Positions 32,151-43,066 of a DNA stretch of 62,941 bases are shown here, one piece after another (the first letter of the stretch is position 1; each line of letters starts with the position of its first letter). Source of the stretch: Paramacrobiotus metropolitanus (taxonomy: Eukaryota; Tardigrada; Eutardigrada; Parachela; Macrobiotidae). Below the pieces are notes generated by a model. It saw nothing but the letters and a program-made list of their open reading frames with translations. It had not been told where the DNA came from and made no database searches. The stretch spans positions 1-62,941 of the forward strand of contig NW_026570518.1 in NCBI RefSeq assembly GCF_019649055.1. Direction: 5' to 3'. A program made the position numbers and the translations under genes.

Positions 32151-33211
32151 GCTTCTACTTAACGTTGCCGTCGACGGCATCCCACGATTTGTACCCAAAA
32201 AACTGCTCAGGGAATTTTACAACTTTATTAGCCAGGGCGATAGACCTTGATGGGTTATGGGAAGTCGCGCTTTCAGAGCTTATACTTCCTCCTATGCAAC
32301 TAAAATTCAGCAGTGATCTAGTTATTGGGATTGCAAGAACAGGTTTTCCCACACAAGAAACACGTTTCTTATCGGAAACGTCGTATCCCGATGAGAACAG
32401 TTTGATTCACGCAATCAACACTCTCCTCACCGGTGTTGGCGCGGAAGGTGAAAAGGTTTTGTTTGGACACATTATGGTAAGCGGGCATACAACCCAACTG
32501 ACTATTCGTCCAGATACTACGCTTACTTTCCACGGTTCAGAGTATGTCCGTGCATTAGGTTTACTGCAAGACTATAGTTACACTGGCGGAGACAGCCCTA
32601 CGTATATTCTCCATCCTGGTAAGCATAATCGCATTGTTCATATTTATTGTGACGTTATTGAATATGGATTAATGGGTGATGCCATGGTTCCCCTACTACG
32701 GACAATAGCAACACAAGCCAACTCTTTTAAAGATACATCCCTTCGCTTTGAAAATCCACACTATGTACCCTTAGCTCGACATACTTTTCAAACAGTTCAA
32801 ATAAAAGTCTGCGATGATTTAGGTAATGAAGTGTACTTTCACCCAGGTATTGCTGTAGTGAAACTACATTTCCGACCAAAAGCACTAAAAATGGTTCTAC
32901 AAGAACTTAAATTTGATGAGTCACGCTACATTCAAATATTTAACCGTCAGCACGGATACGGGATGCCGGTGTACCGTGGCGCCCCGATGACGGGTGGCAG
33001 CTTTTGGGGCCGTATCATAGGATTTGCGCGAGGTTTATTTAGTAAAGCTGCTCCCCACATTAACAACATGATTGCTACGGCTCAGCCTCACGTTAAAACT
33101 ATGGCCTCGAAAGCGGTAGAGTCGGCAATAGATAAAGCAGTTGAACATGTCAGCGAGAAGCTACGTCAACAGAGCGGCTCGGGTATTAAGGGACGAAAGA
33201 AGAAAATATAA
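32147..33211 (+). CDS. Minor capsid (penton-like) protein
   Basis: 354 aa. The N-terminus FYLTLPSTASHDLYPKN followed by DLDGLWEVALSELILPP is the recurrent opening of the Polinton minor capsid protein, a single jelly roll at capsid vertices. The C-terminal 70 residues switch to a Gly/Ala-rich, basic tail (GGSFWGRIIGFARGLFSK ... KGRKKK). I chose the ATG at 32147 because it follows the ATGA overlap and matches the family's opening. The next gene, 46 bases on, is the major capsid. The frame is intact. Confidence 0.8.
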   Translation: MSFYLTLPSTASHDLYPKNCSGNFTTLLARAIDLDGLWEVALSELILPPMQLKFSSDLVIGIARTGFPTQETRFLSETSYPDENSLIHAINTLLTGVGAEGEKVLFGHIMVSGHTTQLTIRPDTTLTFHGSEYVRALGLLQDYSYTGGDSPTYILHPGKHNRIVHIYCDVIEYGLMGDAMVPLLRTIATQANSFKDTSLRFENPHYVPLARHTFQTVQIKVCDDLGNEVYFHPGIAVVKLHFRPKALKMVLQELKFDESRYIQIFNRQHGYGMPVYRGAPMTGGSFWGRIIGFARGLFSKAAPHINNMIATAQPHVKTMASKAVESAIDKAVEHVSEKLRQQSGSGIKGRKKKI

Positions 33212-33257
33212 AGCAAAAGGCAACGAGCAATTGATGCAATAAAAGACAAACTTTAAC

Positions 33258-34603
33258 ATGGCACTAATCGAAAATGGATCTGAGCCTTCAATGCTCTTAG
33301 AAAGTCATTTATTTTACTTACCATCGACACTTACCGAAAGATGGAATACCAGAGACTATTATTTGGGTCCTTCCCAAGCCACTACTGACGATTCCAATGA
33401 TTTTATTTTTACCGTAGCCCCCTGTCAGTCGGAACTGGTGAGTTTGGCCGATGTTCGCTTTACGTGTGACTTACATGTCACTAATTCAGCTGGCACTATG
33501 CCAACTGACAACGATTGTTTAGCACCTATTAACAATATATTACATAGCCTTTTCGAGCAAGTTACTGTTACCATAGGTGGTCGTAGTATTTCCGACAGCA
33601 GTTCCATGTATCACGTACGCGCTTACATGGAAAACCTTCTAGGGTACACAAAGCAGGCTCAACTTACACAACTTAGTCTTAGCGGTTTCGCCATGGACAC
33701 AGAAATGGCCAAAGATCCAATATTCACGGAAAAAGTAGATGGAAAATCGACGTTTCATTCTGAAGGTGCAGAAAAACGGCGTAAGTGGCTACAAACTTGC
33801 AAACCACTGCAATTATCTGGTAAACTACATTGTGATTTGTTTCAACAGGACCGTCCATTAATACCGGGCGTGGAGCTAAGCATCAAAATGGTTCGTAACA
33901 GAAAAATCTAGCTTTTCTTGCCGATAGCGACCTGGCCGCACCAAAGGTTGTTGGCCTTCGAAATCCGCGTTTACGTATACGCAAATACGAACCGGCACCC
34001 GATTACCTGGCTGCAATGACAAAACAGTTGGTTAGTCATAACGCCAAGTACCACATCGAGCGCGTTGCCATGAGACAATGCACTTTACTTACTGGGCAGC
34101 AACAGCACGTGTGGGCTAATATAGTAATTGGTCAGCTTCCAAAGGTTATGTTTCTTGCCCTGTCTCCCAGTCGCTCTTTTGTTGGTGAGTGCAAGTCCAC
34201 ACCTTTTAATTTTGATCATTTCAATCTGTCTTACGTACACGCCGAGATTGACGGGCAACTGTTTCCTTCTCGGGGATATAACCTAGATTATGACAACGGG
34301 GCAACAGCCGAAGCATATGAAGGACTCCTGGACACATTAGAACGCCTAGGAGAAGGACCGGGTGAGCTACCATTTGACCGCACCGAATTTAATTCCGGTG
34401 GCTTCTGCATTTACGGATTCGACTTCACTCGTGGGCACACAGGTCGTGGAGCCCTTTCGTTAATAAGACAAGGCAACCTCAATGTAAATTTTAAATTCGG
34501 AAAGCCTTTAAAGGAAGGTGTGGTGTGTGTAGCCATGTTAGTATTCGACAACGTCATTGAAATTAATAACAACAGGCAGGTGCTGTTCGATTTCGCACCA
34601 TGA
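33258..34603 (+). pseudogene. Major capsid protein (double jelly roll), one frameshift
   Basis: Two frames: 33258-33911 and one continuing to 34603, joined by a one-base shift at the A5 run 33902-33906. The first starts LLESHLFYLPSTLTERW and has GGRSISDSSSMYHVRAY; the second has GFDFTRGHTGRGALSLIRQGNLNVNFKF, the conserved C-terminal stretch of Polinton/adintovirus MCPs (hexon-type capsid of icosahedral virions). About 447 aa in all, within family size. The end overlaps the protease start as ATGA (34600-34603). The break is a single indel with no other stop, so it is either recent decay or a base-calling slip. Confidence 0.88.
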
Positions 34604-35100
34604 ACAGTACAGAAATAGACAGTACCTTGAAACGGGATCCTCAAGTTCGCGATATTTTTGTTGGTGTTTTCCCAAGTGATCTTATACCTGAGAAAGAGTT
34701 CCCCGGTGCATACATTGTCAATACGCAACCCAGCGGGACTACAGGCGAGCACTGGGTGGCATTTTTTTGCACTAAACCCGGCTCTATAGAGGCATTCGAC
34801 TCCTTTGGACGTAATCCTACAGAGTATTCAGTACATATCAAGCAGTGGATAGCAAAAGATTACATAATAATGTCAAACACAATGCGGCAGAGTATAGATT
34901 CTACAGTCTGTGGTCAATACTGTATGTTTTACATACTACTTCGGTGTCGAGGATATTCATACGAAGATGTTATGTCCGCGCTAACCAAGCATAAAGGATT
35001 GAACGACAAATTTGTATGCAAATTTATAAACAAATACTTTCACCTGCGCACAGTGTTACGCGACGACAGTTTCATACGACAAATGCTAAAACATGGATAA
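34600..35100 (+). CDS. Adenain-like cysteine protease (maturation protease)
   Basis: 166 aa. Catalytic set of the adenain/C5 and Ulp1-like fold: H51 (GEHWVAFF), D67 (EAFDSFG), Q97 (MRQSID) and C104 (STVCGQYCMFY). In adenoviruses and Polintons it cleaves capsid precursors during virion maturation. Linked by ATGA to the MCP and overlapping the next gene by 8 bases. Frame and all catalytic residues intact. Confidence 0.9.
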   Translation: MNSTEIDSTLKRDPQVRDIFVGVFPSDLIPEKEFPGAYIVNTQPSGTTGEHWVAFFCTKPGSIEAFDSFGRNPTEYSVHIKQWIAKDYIIMSNTMRQSIDSTVCGQYCMFYILLRCRGYSYEDVMSALTKHKGLNDKFVCKFINKYFHLRTVLRDDSFIRQMLKHG

Positions 35101-35398
35101 ACAACAAAAGATAGCTACAACGATTTTCTGGGGCTTACTTGTTGTCGTGTTGATTGTTTTCAATGTCCTGGAAATTTGTAATCACGTCTCTCAAAATTCC
35201 AACTTGACACAGTCCAAACAAATAACTCAGCATGTTCTAGATATAATGCTGAGCGACTCTGAAGCTCTTCATAACGGCACGTTATTTGGCCACTCACCGG
35301 CAGGGCCGGTGAGTGACCAAATAACCCCGCCGCCGCCGCCTCTAAAGAAAGCAATAATTCCCAACGCTGTCAGCTTGAACACTAGTCTTTCAAGTTGA
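35093..35398 (+). CDS. Small single-pass membrane protein
   Basis: 101 aa, with a membrane helix at residues 8-28 (IATTIFWGLLVVVLIVFNVL), two possible N-glycosylation sites and a PPPPP run. No family recognised. Its start lies in the protease end, so it belongs to the same late block. The coding sequence contains a 45-bp near-perfect hairpin (35281-35325). AATAAA at about 35463-35468 could end the plus-strand transcripts. Confidence 0.6.
   Translation: MDKQQKIATTIFWGLLVVVLIVFNVLEICNHVSQNSNLTQSKQITQHVLDIMLSDSEALHNGTLFGHSPAGPVSDQITPPPPPLKKAIIPNAVSLNTSLSS
35281..35325. repeat. Hairpin with 21-bp arms inside the membrane-protein ORF
   Basis: Left arm 35281-35301 and right arm 35305-35325 pair with one mismatch around AGG. 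The outer end is GTTATTTGG, the inner CACTCACCGGC. It lies at the 3' end of the plus-strand gene block. Confidence 0.9.
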
Positions 35399-35587
35399 AG
35401 GAGTTAGAAATAATGGCTTTTTTTTCAGCCTTTTTTTGCAACAGAAATTACCGTTTCTTAAAATAAACAAACAGAACTAAAAACAAACAAGAACACTGCT
35501 CTAGTTTCGCTTTGTTCCAAAAGGCAAGGTAGTGAAGTCCGGAAAAAGCAAGCGCTTATCGTAAACCAACTGTAGTTTTTTAAACAA

Positions 35588-38500
35588 CTATACACTGCTA
35601 ATCTCTTGTGTTTTTGCGTTGCGCCGTATGAAATCCGGGTACAGGACTTGAACGTGCGGATCTATCCCATCCAGGATCCGTTTCAGTTGGTCGAAATCCA
35701 ATGCTCGGCCGGATCGTTTATAGGTTTGTGTTACTTCATCCCAGTCCAAAATATTTTCCGAAAATCCGTTTTGGGTCATACCTTTGACCTTCAGTTCAGT
35801 TCGCCCGGTGTCGGTTTCGTAACTGTAAACCTTTGGCCCGCAGGAGACAAACTTCACAATGTGGCTTTCCCCCCGCTTCTAGCTGATTGTCCCAGTCGCC
35901 GAGAACACTGCCAGTTTCAGGAATCCAGTCACCTGGACCATGAACAAAAATTACAGAATCGGTATCGTAGTACAATAAGCGCTCACCCAATTTTTCCATG
36001 AGAGAAAGCAAGATTAGTCTTGCGTAAGCGGTAGTAAACGCCGCCAATGCCACATTGGTAGTATTGTTACCCTCGTTGTAGGCGTCGGCCTTTGCGTGAG
36101 TCACCATTAGACACTCGTCATTCACTGCAAATACATCGTGAATTTCGATAGCCTTAGAGCGACACAAATCCAGATATCTTTTGGGTGTGTGCACAAACTC
36201 GGTGCTGCATTCATCGTCTTTCTGTCCGCTTTTACCCCACAATGAATTCGCAGCAACTTTGGCTGCCGTTTTTTTTTCCAGCATCAAAGCTCATGGCTTC
36301 TGGATCCAGGTCAATTCCTTCACGTTCTTTAACAAGTTGAATGAACGCAGCCCGTTTTTCCGCTGTATCACACCAGTTTGGCCAACCACTGGCTTCCATT
36401 TTCACTTTGAGAAACAGATTCATGTATTTGGCATACAATCCAGCTTCTTTGGTGTGCCAGTGCCAAACTTCATATACTGTGACAATTGTATATCCGACAT
36501 CAAGAGCATGATGGAGTTCGGGAGTAACCCAAACCCCTTCAAGGCATCGTTCCTCGTCACTATGTTGACAAAATGTTGTGGCTTTGACAGCTGTACAAGC
36601 TGGACATAATGCAAAAACCAATTTGCCCTTGACTGTGCATGGCAAAACTGGGTATAGACACTCATTAGGAGGTAAAACTTTACAGTAGACCAACCCATAA
36701 TACTGCCGAATGTCGAGAAAATTCGAGATAATAATTTCAGGATGGCCTATGGGATATTCTTTGTTTTTATTAACAAAAGGATATAAGCTTACAACGTCAA
36801 AATGCAGGATTTTTTCTTCACCTTGCGTAACGTAGTACAAGCGGCTGGCATTGGTGCGACCACCTTTGAATGCGTCGCGTGGGTTTAAAGGTTCACGAAA
36901 ATTATGTTCCGACAAAAACTGCGTGATGAGAGGATCCATTCTCTGTTGAGTCCACTGACATGACCACATCACAGTAACACTGAAACCTAAACTTTGAATA
37001 TATCGGACGCGTTCCTCGAATTCCTCGAAGGCTTGACTCATCTTCTTTTTTGGAGTATGGAACAAGGTCGTCGGGTTCTGTACAGCTGGGGTGTCCATGA
37101 AAACGCAACCATTGTACTCATACACTGTTTTCGTTAAAGCATCCATTCCATCGACGAAATATCGACCTAACCGGACTTCTTTTCCATTTCGACCATGCTG
37201 GATTCGACCCGTACAGCTTTTATTCAAGTACTCCAACCACTGCGTTGCTTGAATACTAGTGCGACGATTCTGGTGAGGTCCGTGCGTTGAAAGGACAGCA
37301 ATCTTGTCGGGAGCCAAAAGAAATGTGCGGAAAAAGCGGTAGCAGGCGGCCGGCATCGTAACACTATCCAGCGGGTTGAGTGAAGTAAGACTCTGAAAAT
37401 CCTGGATGAATTTTAGTGCACAACAACGTAACACAGTGACATCGTTGGAGCAGTAGGTTATTATTTGTTCGCGAAAATCGAAAACGTTGTTGGCTACTTC
37501 CTTGGCTTGGGCATGCCATTTCAAAACTCTTGTCGCTCAGCGTATTTCATTCCGTCTATCATGTACATTTCCGGTGGCGGCCACGCATGAATCTTATCCC
37601 AATTCCCAGGTTGGTTGAATTTGTGGGGGAAATCGCCTTTTTTAATTTCCAAGGAAAGGCCGACAGCTTTTGGCATATTGGACAACTTCATTGGTAAAAA
37701 GTTCAAGGTGTCACGTGATCGAATCTTTAACGACCGATACCGCAGCTCCAGCAACTGACTTCCTCGTTTAATTACCTCTATACCTTTCAGCTTATTGTCA
37801 AGCAAATGCTTCAGAACAAAGTGACCGTCGTATCCTCTAAAGTTGTGTGCCACAATCGTATAGCCGCGATGCTGTTCAGAGAACAACCATTCCCCAAATT
37901 CAGTCCCCACACTCGTGGTCATAGGCTGACCATCCTTGGGAAAACGGAATTCAGTTCCGTCAGCGTACTGCGCAACGACACAAGCGGGTTGGTGTCCCAA
38001 AATAGGATCATTATAGGTCTCATAATCGAAAAATATGTACCGAAGCGTATCAGAAGCTTTCGGTTTTGGTAAGGTTTTTAAATAACATTTATGACTGTCT
38101 TGCTGGTAATAACCGTTGCATGTTCTGCAGTACATCTCACCACACTGATGTACCGCATCCTTCTTTCGATTCAACAAGGACACAAAAACACCACACAACT
38201 GACAAACAAACAACCGCGAGCAATACGTCAAACCGTTTTTTCTAATCTCCTTATGTATATCAAAACAATTTTGGTTATTAAAGCTGCGACCACAATCATC
38301 ACACCGCACTTGCAATGTCGCAACACAGTCACTACTGTATCGATAACACAGTCTACACTTACCGGAGCATCTGTGCCGCTCCTTGCCTGAATATGGACGA
38401 TCGCACTCTTCGCAATAGTAACCGGAACAGTGAAATCCTCCAGGTGTTGTAATCAAGCTGAAGTGCTCGTTCTCTAACAGCAAATAAATACATTGCATGG

Positions 38501-39278
38501 CCGATGTTTTACGTTCCGGAACGCGCGAGATAACCATATTGCCATGATCAGCTGATATAACTTTAATCTGGAACTCCGGAAAGGCGTTTTCTTGCATGAC
38601 AACTAGATCGTCCAAATCGCACTGATGGTCAAACGGTAAATCGCACTCCAGTAAAATTTTTCTAGCTTCATGCTCGAGTTTACGCTTCCGGTCTGACCTA
38701 ATCAAGTTTTTCCAACGATGAACGTCTTTACCAGAAGTATCGTGCGTAAGTCGAAACTTACCAAGGTACAGAGCAGCAGGTAAACACAGATCATGTTCTA
38801 CATTAACGGTAACGATTGATTTTTGAAACCGACGATTATCGCGAGCAATGTGTTGATGCTTTCGTGACCAGTTTCCACCACTAGGCATTGGGGTGCGAAA
38901 AATACGAATAGTAAAAGACTCATCGACAATCAGCTTTTTCTGGGAGTTTGACAGCTCTATACGATGTAAGAAGCTCTGTATATTGAAATCTGACAATTTG
39001 CGCATAGTCAGGTAGATAGCCCGTTCGAGCTCTGATGAATCGAGAGACACAACAACACGATCAGAATCTTGAAAATCTTCGAAACAAAGATCCATTACAA
39101 CACGCAAAATTTCCGGCATAATTGTCATTGTTTCATCCCTCGAAAAGATCCTAGGTAAAGGGGCTATTTCAACACTATACCGATGTTCCGTGCTATTAAA
39201 CTTTGTAATACTACGCTCACTCTGCTTCACCAACTTGAACAGACCCGATAGGTCTGGAAGGGAATTATCGACAGACAT
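35588..39278 (-). pseudogene. polB: Protein-primed family B DNA polymerase (PolB), three frameshifts
   Basis: Four consecutive minus frames: 37521-39278, 36232-37524, 35796-36287 and 35588-35857, about 1230 aa in sum. The N-terminal part has Cys pairs like zinc fingers (CDDCGRSF, CQLCG, CRTCNGYY). Exonuclease boxes: FFDYETYND (about 38020), HNFRGYDG (about 37840), YCSNDVTVL (about 37445). Polymerase boxes: motif A DVVSLYP (about 36790), motif B AANSLWGK (about 36240), motif C YYDTDSVIF (about 35955). It replicates the element from protein-primed ends. The frame breaks fall in homopolymers: a T run at about 37525 (minus sense), A9 at 36269-36277 and G6 near 35868. No in-frame stop is seen elsewhere. 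TATAAAAA at 39317-39324 is the promoter. Confidence 0.92.
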
Positions 39279-39316
39279 TTTAGATGGACTGATTGTAGAA
39301 GCTCATTCGGGAAGCC

Positions 39317-39611
39317 TTTTTATACAAAATTCAGCGCTTTGATTCTGTACAAAACACCTGCTTGGAATAGGTGAATTTTGGCCCCGCCTTTATTTTTATT
39401 AGCTCTCATTGGTTAAAAACAGCTTTGTAGCTCCGCCTTTTACCGTTTACAAGTAACTTGATTGGTTAGTGAAAACGTTTGCAGGCAGAAACAGAATTAT
39501 CACATTAGTTAAACAAAATAATTTATAAGAAAATCGCACTTCCCCGTTCCGATTGGTCAATAAATATCTCAATCTCTCCGCCTTCTATGAACTTTTAATT
39601 ACTCCGATTGG
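39317..39611 (-). promoter_or_regulatory. PolB promoter: TATA box and two inverted GGCGGAG-N-CCAAT modules
   Basis: TATAAAAA (minus) at 39317-39324, 38 bases before the ATG. Upstream on the minus strand: GGCGGAG 39431-39437 with CCAAT 39408-39412 (18 apart), GGCGGAG 39576-39582 with CCAAT 39552-39556 (19 apart), extra CCAAT at 39461-39465 and 39607-39611, and a GGCGGGG at 39382-39388. It mirrors the left-end promoter. Confidence 0.7.
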
Positions 39612-39711
39612 TTACAAATTGAAAAATAGGCTGTACATCGACCCCAATATTTGAGCAAAAACAAAGTAATTACACACACTAGAAAGAAACAGCAATAACA
39701 CACGCAAAAAT

Positions 39712-41009
39712 CTAGTCGCATCGCGGTCGCTTGTATTCGGGAACGTACGCATCCGGATCATCGTCGTCTTCATCATGCTCGCGTTTGTAACCGACCTCCC
39801 TGGCCTCATACTCTTTGTACGGGTTCCCGTAATCACCATCTTCTTCATCCTCCTCTTCTTCATTGCTGATATCGCTGTGATTCAAACCTCCCCCATCCGA
39901 CCCAAGCAACGAGTCAGCATCGTCTTCTGCCTCTGAATCCCCCTCTTCAGAATCCGACTGCGAACCCAGATCATCGTCGTCATCCTCTTCATCATCATCG
40001 TCAGACTGCAAGTCCGATTCTTCATCGCCTTCCGAAAAGTAGTCGGAGTCGGGAGGCAACTCTGGGGAACCTTCATCACGGCGCGCTGCCTCAATCATCT
40101 CGACCCAGTAACAGTCATTCTACAAAAACAAAGTATAATCGGCAAATCACGTAAGGTAAATATGGAAGAAAATGAAGGAATAAGAACTAGAATAAATAGT
40201 TTTTTGTGCAAACAACTATTTAGAGTTTAACAAATTCTTAGAAAAATCAGCACAAGAACTATCTTTGCGAAGTGAAAATCAGACAAATATTAAGTTCAAA
40301 ATTAAATACCTGAGCGTAGTCCAAGTACTCCATTAGTTCAGCGAACTCTTCCGCTTCCATATCGTAGTAAAAGTAAGCCAAAATAAGGAAGTATTTCGCC
40401 AGGACAACCGTCTTATTGAAATCCGACGTGGAATCCACTCTTTGATCAGGCGTCATGTCGTCCCAGTACTCACACAGACCATATACCATGTCGTCGCTGT
40501 ACGACTCCACATCGAACAGCCTGTTGAACCATCCAGGGCGCTGCGCTACTTGCACCCAATAAGTTTCGTTCTAAAAAATTAAAGTTTTGATTTAGTAACA
40601 TGCCAAGACGATCCCTAATGTAATTTTTATGACAGTAATATTACAAAAAACGATATTCTAATGATAAAAATATTACTCACTTTAGATGATGATTCTGAAC
40701 AATAATCAAAGCAATGAACTATTTATTATTGATGAACTAGTGTTTTCAATATGTAAGTAGCTTTTGGTTATTAATACCTGAATTATCATTAAAATACTGG
40801 TTATTTGCTGATTTAAATTTTAATTACCTGGACATAATCCAGATTCTCAAAATGCTGCAGGAATTCCTCCGCAGACATCTCCAAGTAAAAATGGGCGATA
40901 ATGAGCAAGTACTTGGCGGCGATAACGCGGTTTCGGATTCCGCGAGCATTACGAACACGTTCAACTGGAGAAAAGTTGTCCCAGTCCTCGCACAACGAGT
41001 TCACCAAAA
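39712..41009 (-). CDS. Gene with duplicated exon and acidic tail, function unknown (three 3' exons)
   Basis: Exons 40828-41009, 40310-40570 and 39712-40119, each bounded by AG acceptors after T-rich tracts and GT donors after CAG; the last two introns are phase 0. Exons 1 and 2 share a domain: W-D-N/D...R...VVLAKYFLILAYFYYDMEAEEF..L.EYLDYAQ in one and IAAKYLLIIAHFYLEMSAEEF..HFENLDYVQ in the other. Exons 2 and 3 both begin N-E/D-x-YWV. Exon 3 is about 40 percent D/E with basic ends (YKRPRCD), as in nuclear chaperone-like tails. I do not recognise the family. No upstream exon or ATG could be placed. Codon use and introns point to a host gene rather than to the neighbouring Polinton. Confidence 0.7.
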
Positions 41010-41073
41010 CTAAAAAACGGGAATAAAAATAAGCTTGCTGTGAAACATTTCTGTAGATTAGCTTCGGTAACAC

Positions 41074-42199
41074 TTTTAGTGGTTTGTTTAAAATATGAAA
41101 TTCTGCTGTATATCATGTCAGGTAAACACATCGAAAATGCTCTTGAAAAATATCATGTAGAAAATATAACTTCAACTTAATTTCAAAATTAAAATTTATT
41201 AACAAGTAACTTTAAAATGCAAAAAAAATTCGGTTAAAATACTTGCAAGAAATTAAACTTTTAATAAAAATAAAACGGGAATATTTGACCTTACATCCTG
41301 AAGCAGTTTTTTGTTTCTTTTGTTCATAGTTCTGGTTGAGTTGACCGCAATTTTATGAACTAGGCCATTCAATAAAAAGAATTCAAGGTCTAAGATCCGG
41401 TTTCATTACGGAAATGGGTTAATGGCCTGGTTCTGAAAACTGCGGTCACCGTAACCGGAACCTCAAACAAAGTAATCGCAAAACTGCTACAGGATGTGAA
41501 GTCAGATTATGTAACTTTATTTTTCCTTCGTTTTGTGTAAGTATTATGCTGTGGTTTTGTTAACAAGCCGATTGAATTGGGTTACAACCAAATTTTTTGC
41601 ATAGAAAATTCTAACTGCAAACCGAAGTAAGACCGATCTGTCTCTATAAAAATAAATAATTGCCATTTACTGGAAATGGGAAAACAAAGAATTTCAAGCC
41701 AACATAAGCCTCATACAAAAGCGTACGAAGTGGCTCACTGCCATAATTATTATGGGTCGTATTAAATCGTACAAGTACCTACTTAAATTAGCGTACAAAG
41801 CAATGCAGTGGCTATAAGCCTATAACATAGCGTATCTTTAGTTTTTTAATTTTGTTTGGCATCTCCCTGTTGATCATAGCAGTTGAAAATATTTTTTTAA
41901 TAATACCCTATTGTTACTCTGTCTTCCTACAAAATATGAAAATTTTCTTAGAGGGGAGCCGGTGACGCGTCCCTGGTAAGTACTAACCCTACACAAACAC
42001 CGTAAATCCACATCGGTAAAAACTAAATAATAATAAATAAGAATTTTGACGTGCATCATCTATGTCTGATTCATGTAACGCGTAAACGATGTGGCGTGGT
42101 GCGTCGTGTTATGGAGGTTGACGTTACGTGATTCTTTGTGGTCTTTATGCGCCCATAATAATATTTAAGATTCCATTCCACTGCTTCAAAATTGTTATT
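41074..42199. other. Intergenic or 5' intron of the preceding gene
   Basis: AT-rich, with no coding frame that matches the exon family. A GT-type donor near 41295 exists but its phase does not fit. Confidence 0.35.
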
Positions 42200-42460
42200 C
42201 ATCACTAAATAATAATTGCGCAAGCCATAACGAAATTCCCAATCTGTCGAGTTCGTCAGCTCGATCCACTGAATCAAACTTCTACCTCTACGTATATCAT
42301 TCGATAGTCCTTAGTGGGTAGATTTGCCATCACAAGTCAGTTTCTAGAGAAAAACATAGGTTTGAAGGAAACTTAAAAAAACTAAGACAGAAAGCCAATA
42401 GGAAAAGTTGAGAATTCACCACTGCAAAACTGACCACCCCAACCACTGTCTCGACTGCTG
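42200..42460 (+). repeat. Dispersed 240-bp repeat, copy 2
   Basis: Same block order as 10260-10505: AATAATTGCGCAAGCC, then ATCATTCGATAGTCC, CACAAGTCAGTTTCTAG, CCAATAGGAAAAGTTGAGAA and CCACTGCAAAACTGACCACC. Confidence 0.65.
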
Positions 42461-43066
42461 AAACGCGTTTTGGCCAACTTTGCTGATGAGCGGGGGCGGG
42501 GACAGCTCTTGAATCAGGACCATGTACTGTTCCATAGTCTTGAATTAATAAATTTTTAATCGAAAATGGCTTCAGAAAAAGCAGAATTTTGGAAAGATGA
42601 CCTTATGAAGTCTTCGAGTACGGAACTTTTCTCAAGGAGTCGTCGTTCGGAGTACGTTTAAAGTTGTAACTTTTCCACGGGCGCTTGACATTGGTACTGA
42701 TATGTCATTGAAAGCAAAAATTATCATGTATAAAGTAGTGTGTACGACTTGCGAGTACCGTTGGGAGTTGGGAGTCACAAGTTGGGAGTACCGTTTCCGT
42801 AGAAAATGATCTCTGAAAAAAGTGGTACTGCATGTTTAGGGTTGATTTAAAGGACAGCAAGCCGGCAGCTATCCCACATGAGCTTAGTTGATGCGCATTA
42901 ACTGCAGCAGAGCCTTACAGCGTAGTAAACAATAACTTTTTTGATTGATTTAGGTGATTGGTTAGCGGTCGTTAGGCACGTCATCCAAGGTGGAATGTTT
43001 CATTGCTGAGAACGAGAGATTTTACGAAACTCGAAACAATTTTGTCAGTTTTTCATAGAAGGCAGA
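42461..43066. other. Intergenic, nothing recognised
   Basis: Short frames only. Ends at the third GC-rich motif. Confidence 0.35.

Larger units (their letters stand above)
26450..39711. mobile_element. Maverick/Polinton (adintovirus-like) element
   Basis: The gene set defines the group: protein-primed type PolB, retroviral-type integrase, packaging ATPase, adenain-like protease, major and minor capsid proteins. Order: IAP (minus), 152-aa ORF, TBP-like, ATPase, 106-aa ORF, Pro-rich ORF, integrase, minor capsid, MCP, protease, membrane protein (plus), PolB (minus). About 13 kb, within the range usual for Polintons. The termini are provisional: long TIRs and 6-bp target duplications typical of the group were not found by eye, and the right limit is set by the last exon of the flanking gene. 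Confidence 0.9.

Noticed and set aside
33890-33920. Programmed -1 ribosomal frameshift in the MCP
   Set aside because: The A5 run resembles but does not match a canonical slippery heptamer, and PolB shows similar homopolymer breaks at unrelated places, so simple indels are likelier.
26056-39711. Terminal inverted repeats of the Polinton
   Set aside because: I compared the T-rich left flank with the complement of the right flank and found only the shared promoter modules, no long match.
39712-41009. Acidic gene as part of the Polinton
   Set aside because: It has spliced exons with duplicated domains and lies beyond the PolB promoter; Polinton genes here have no introns.
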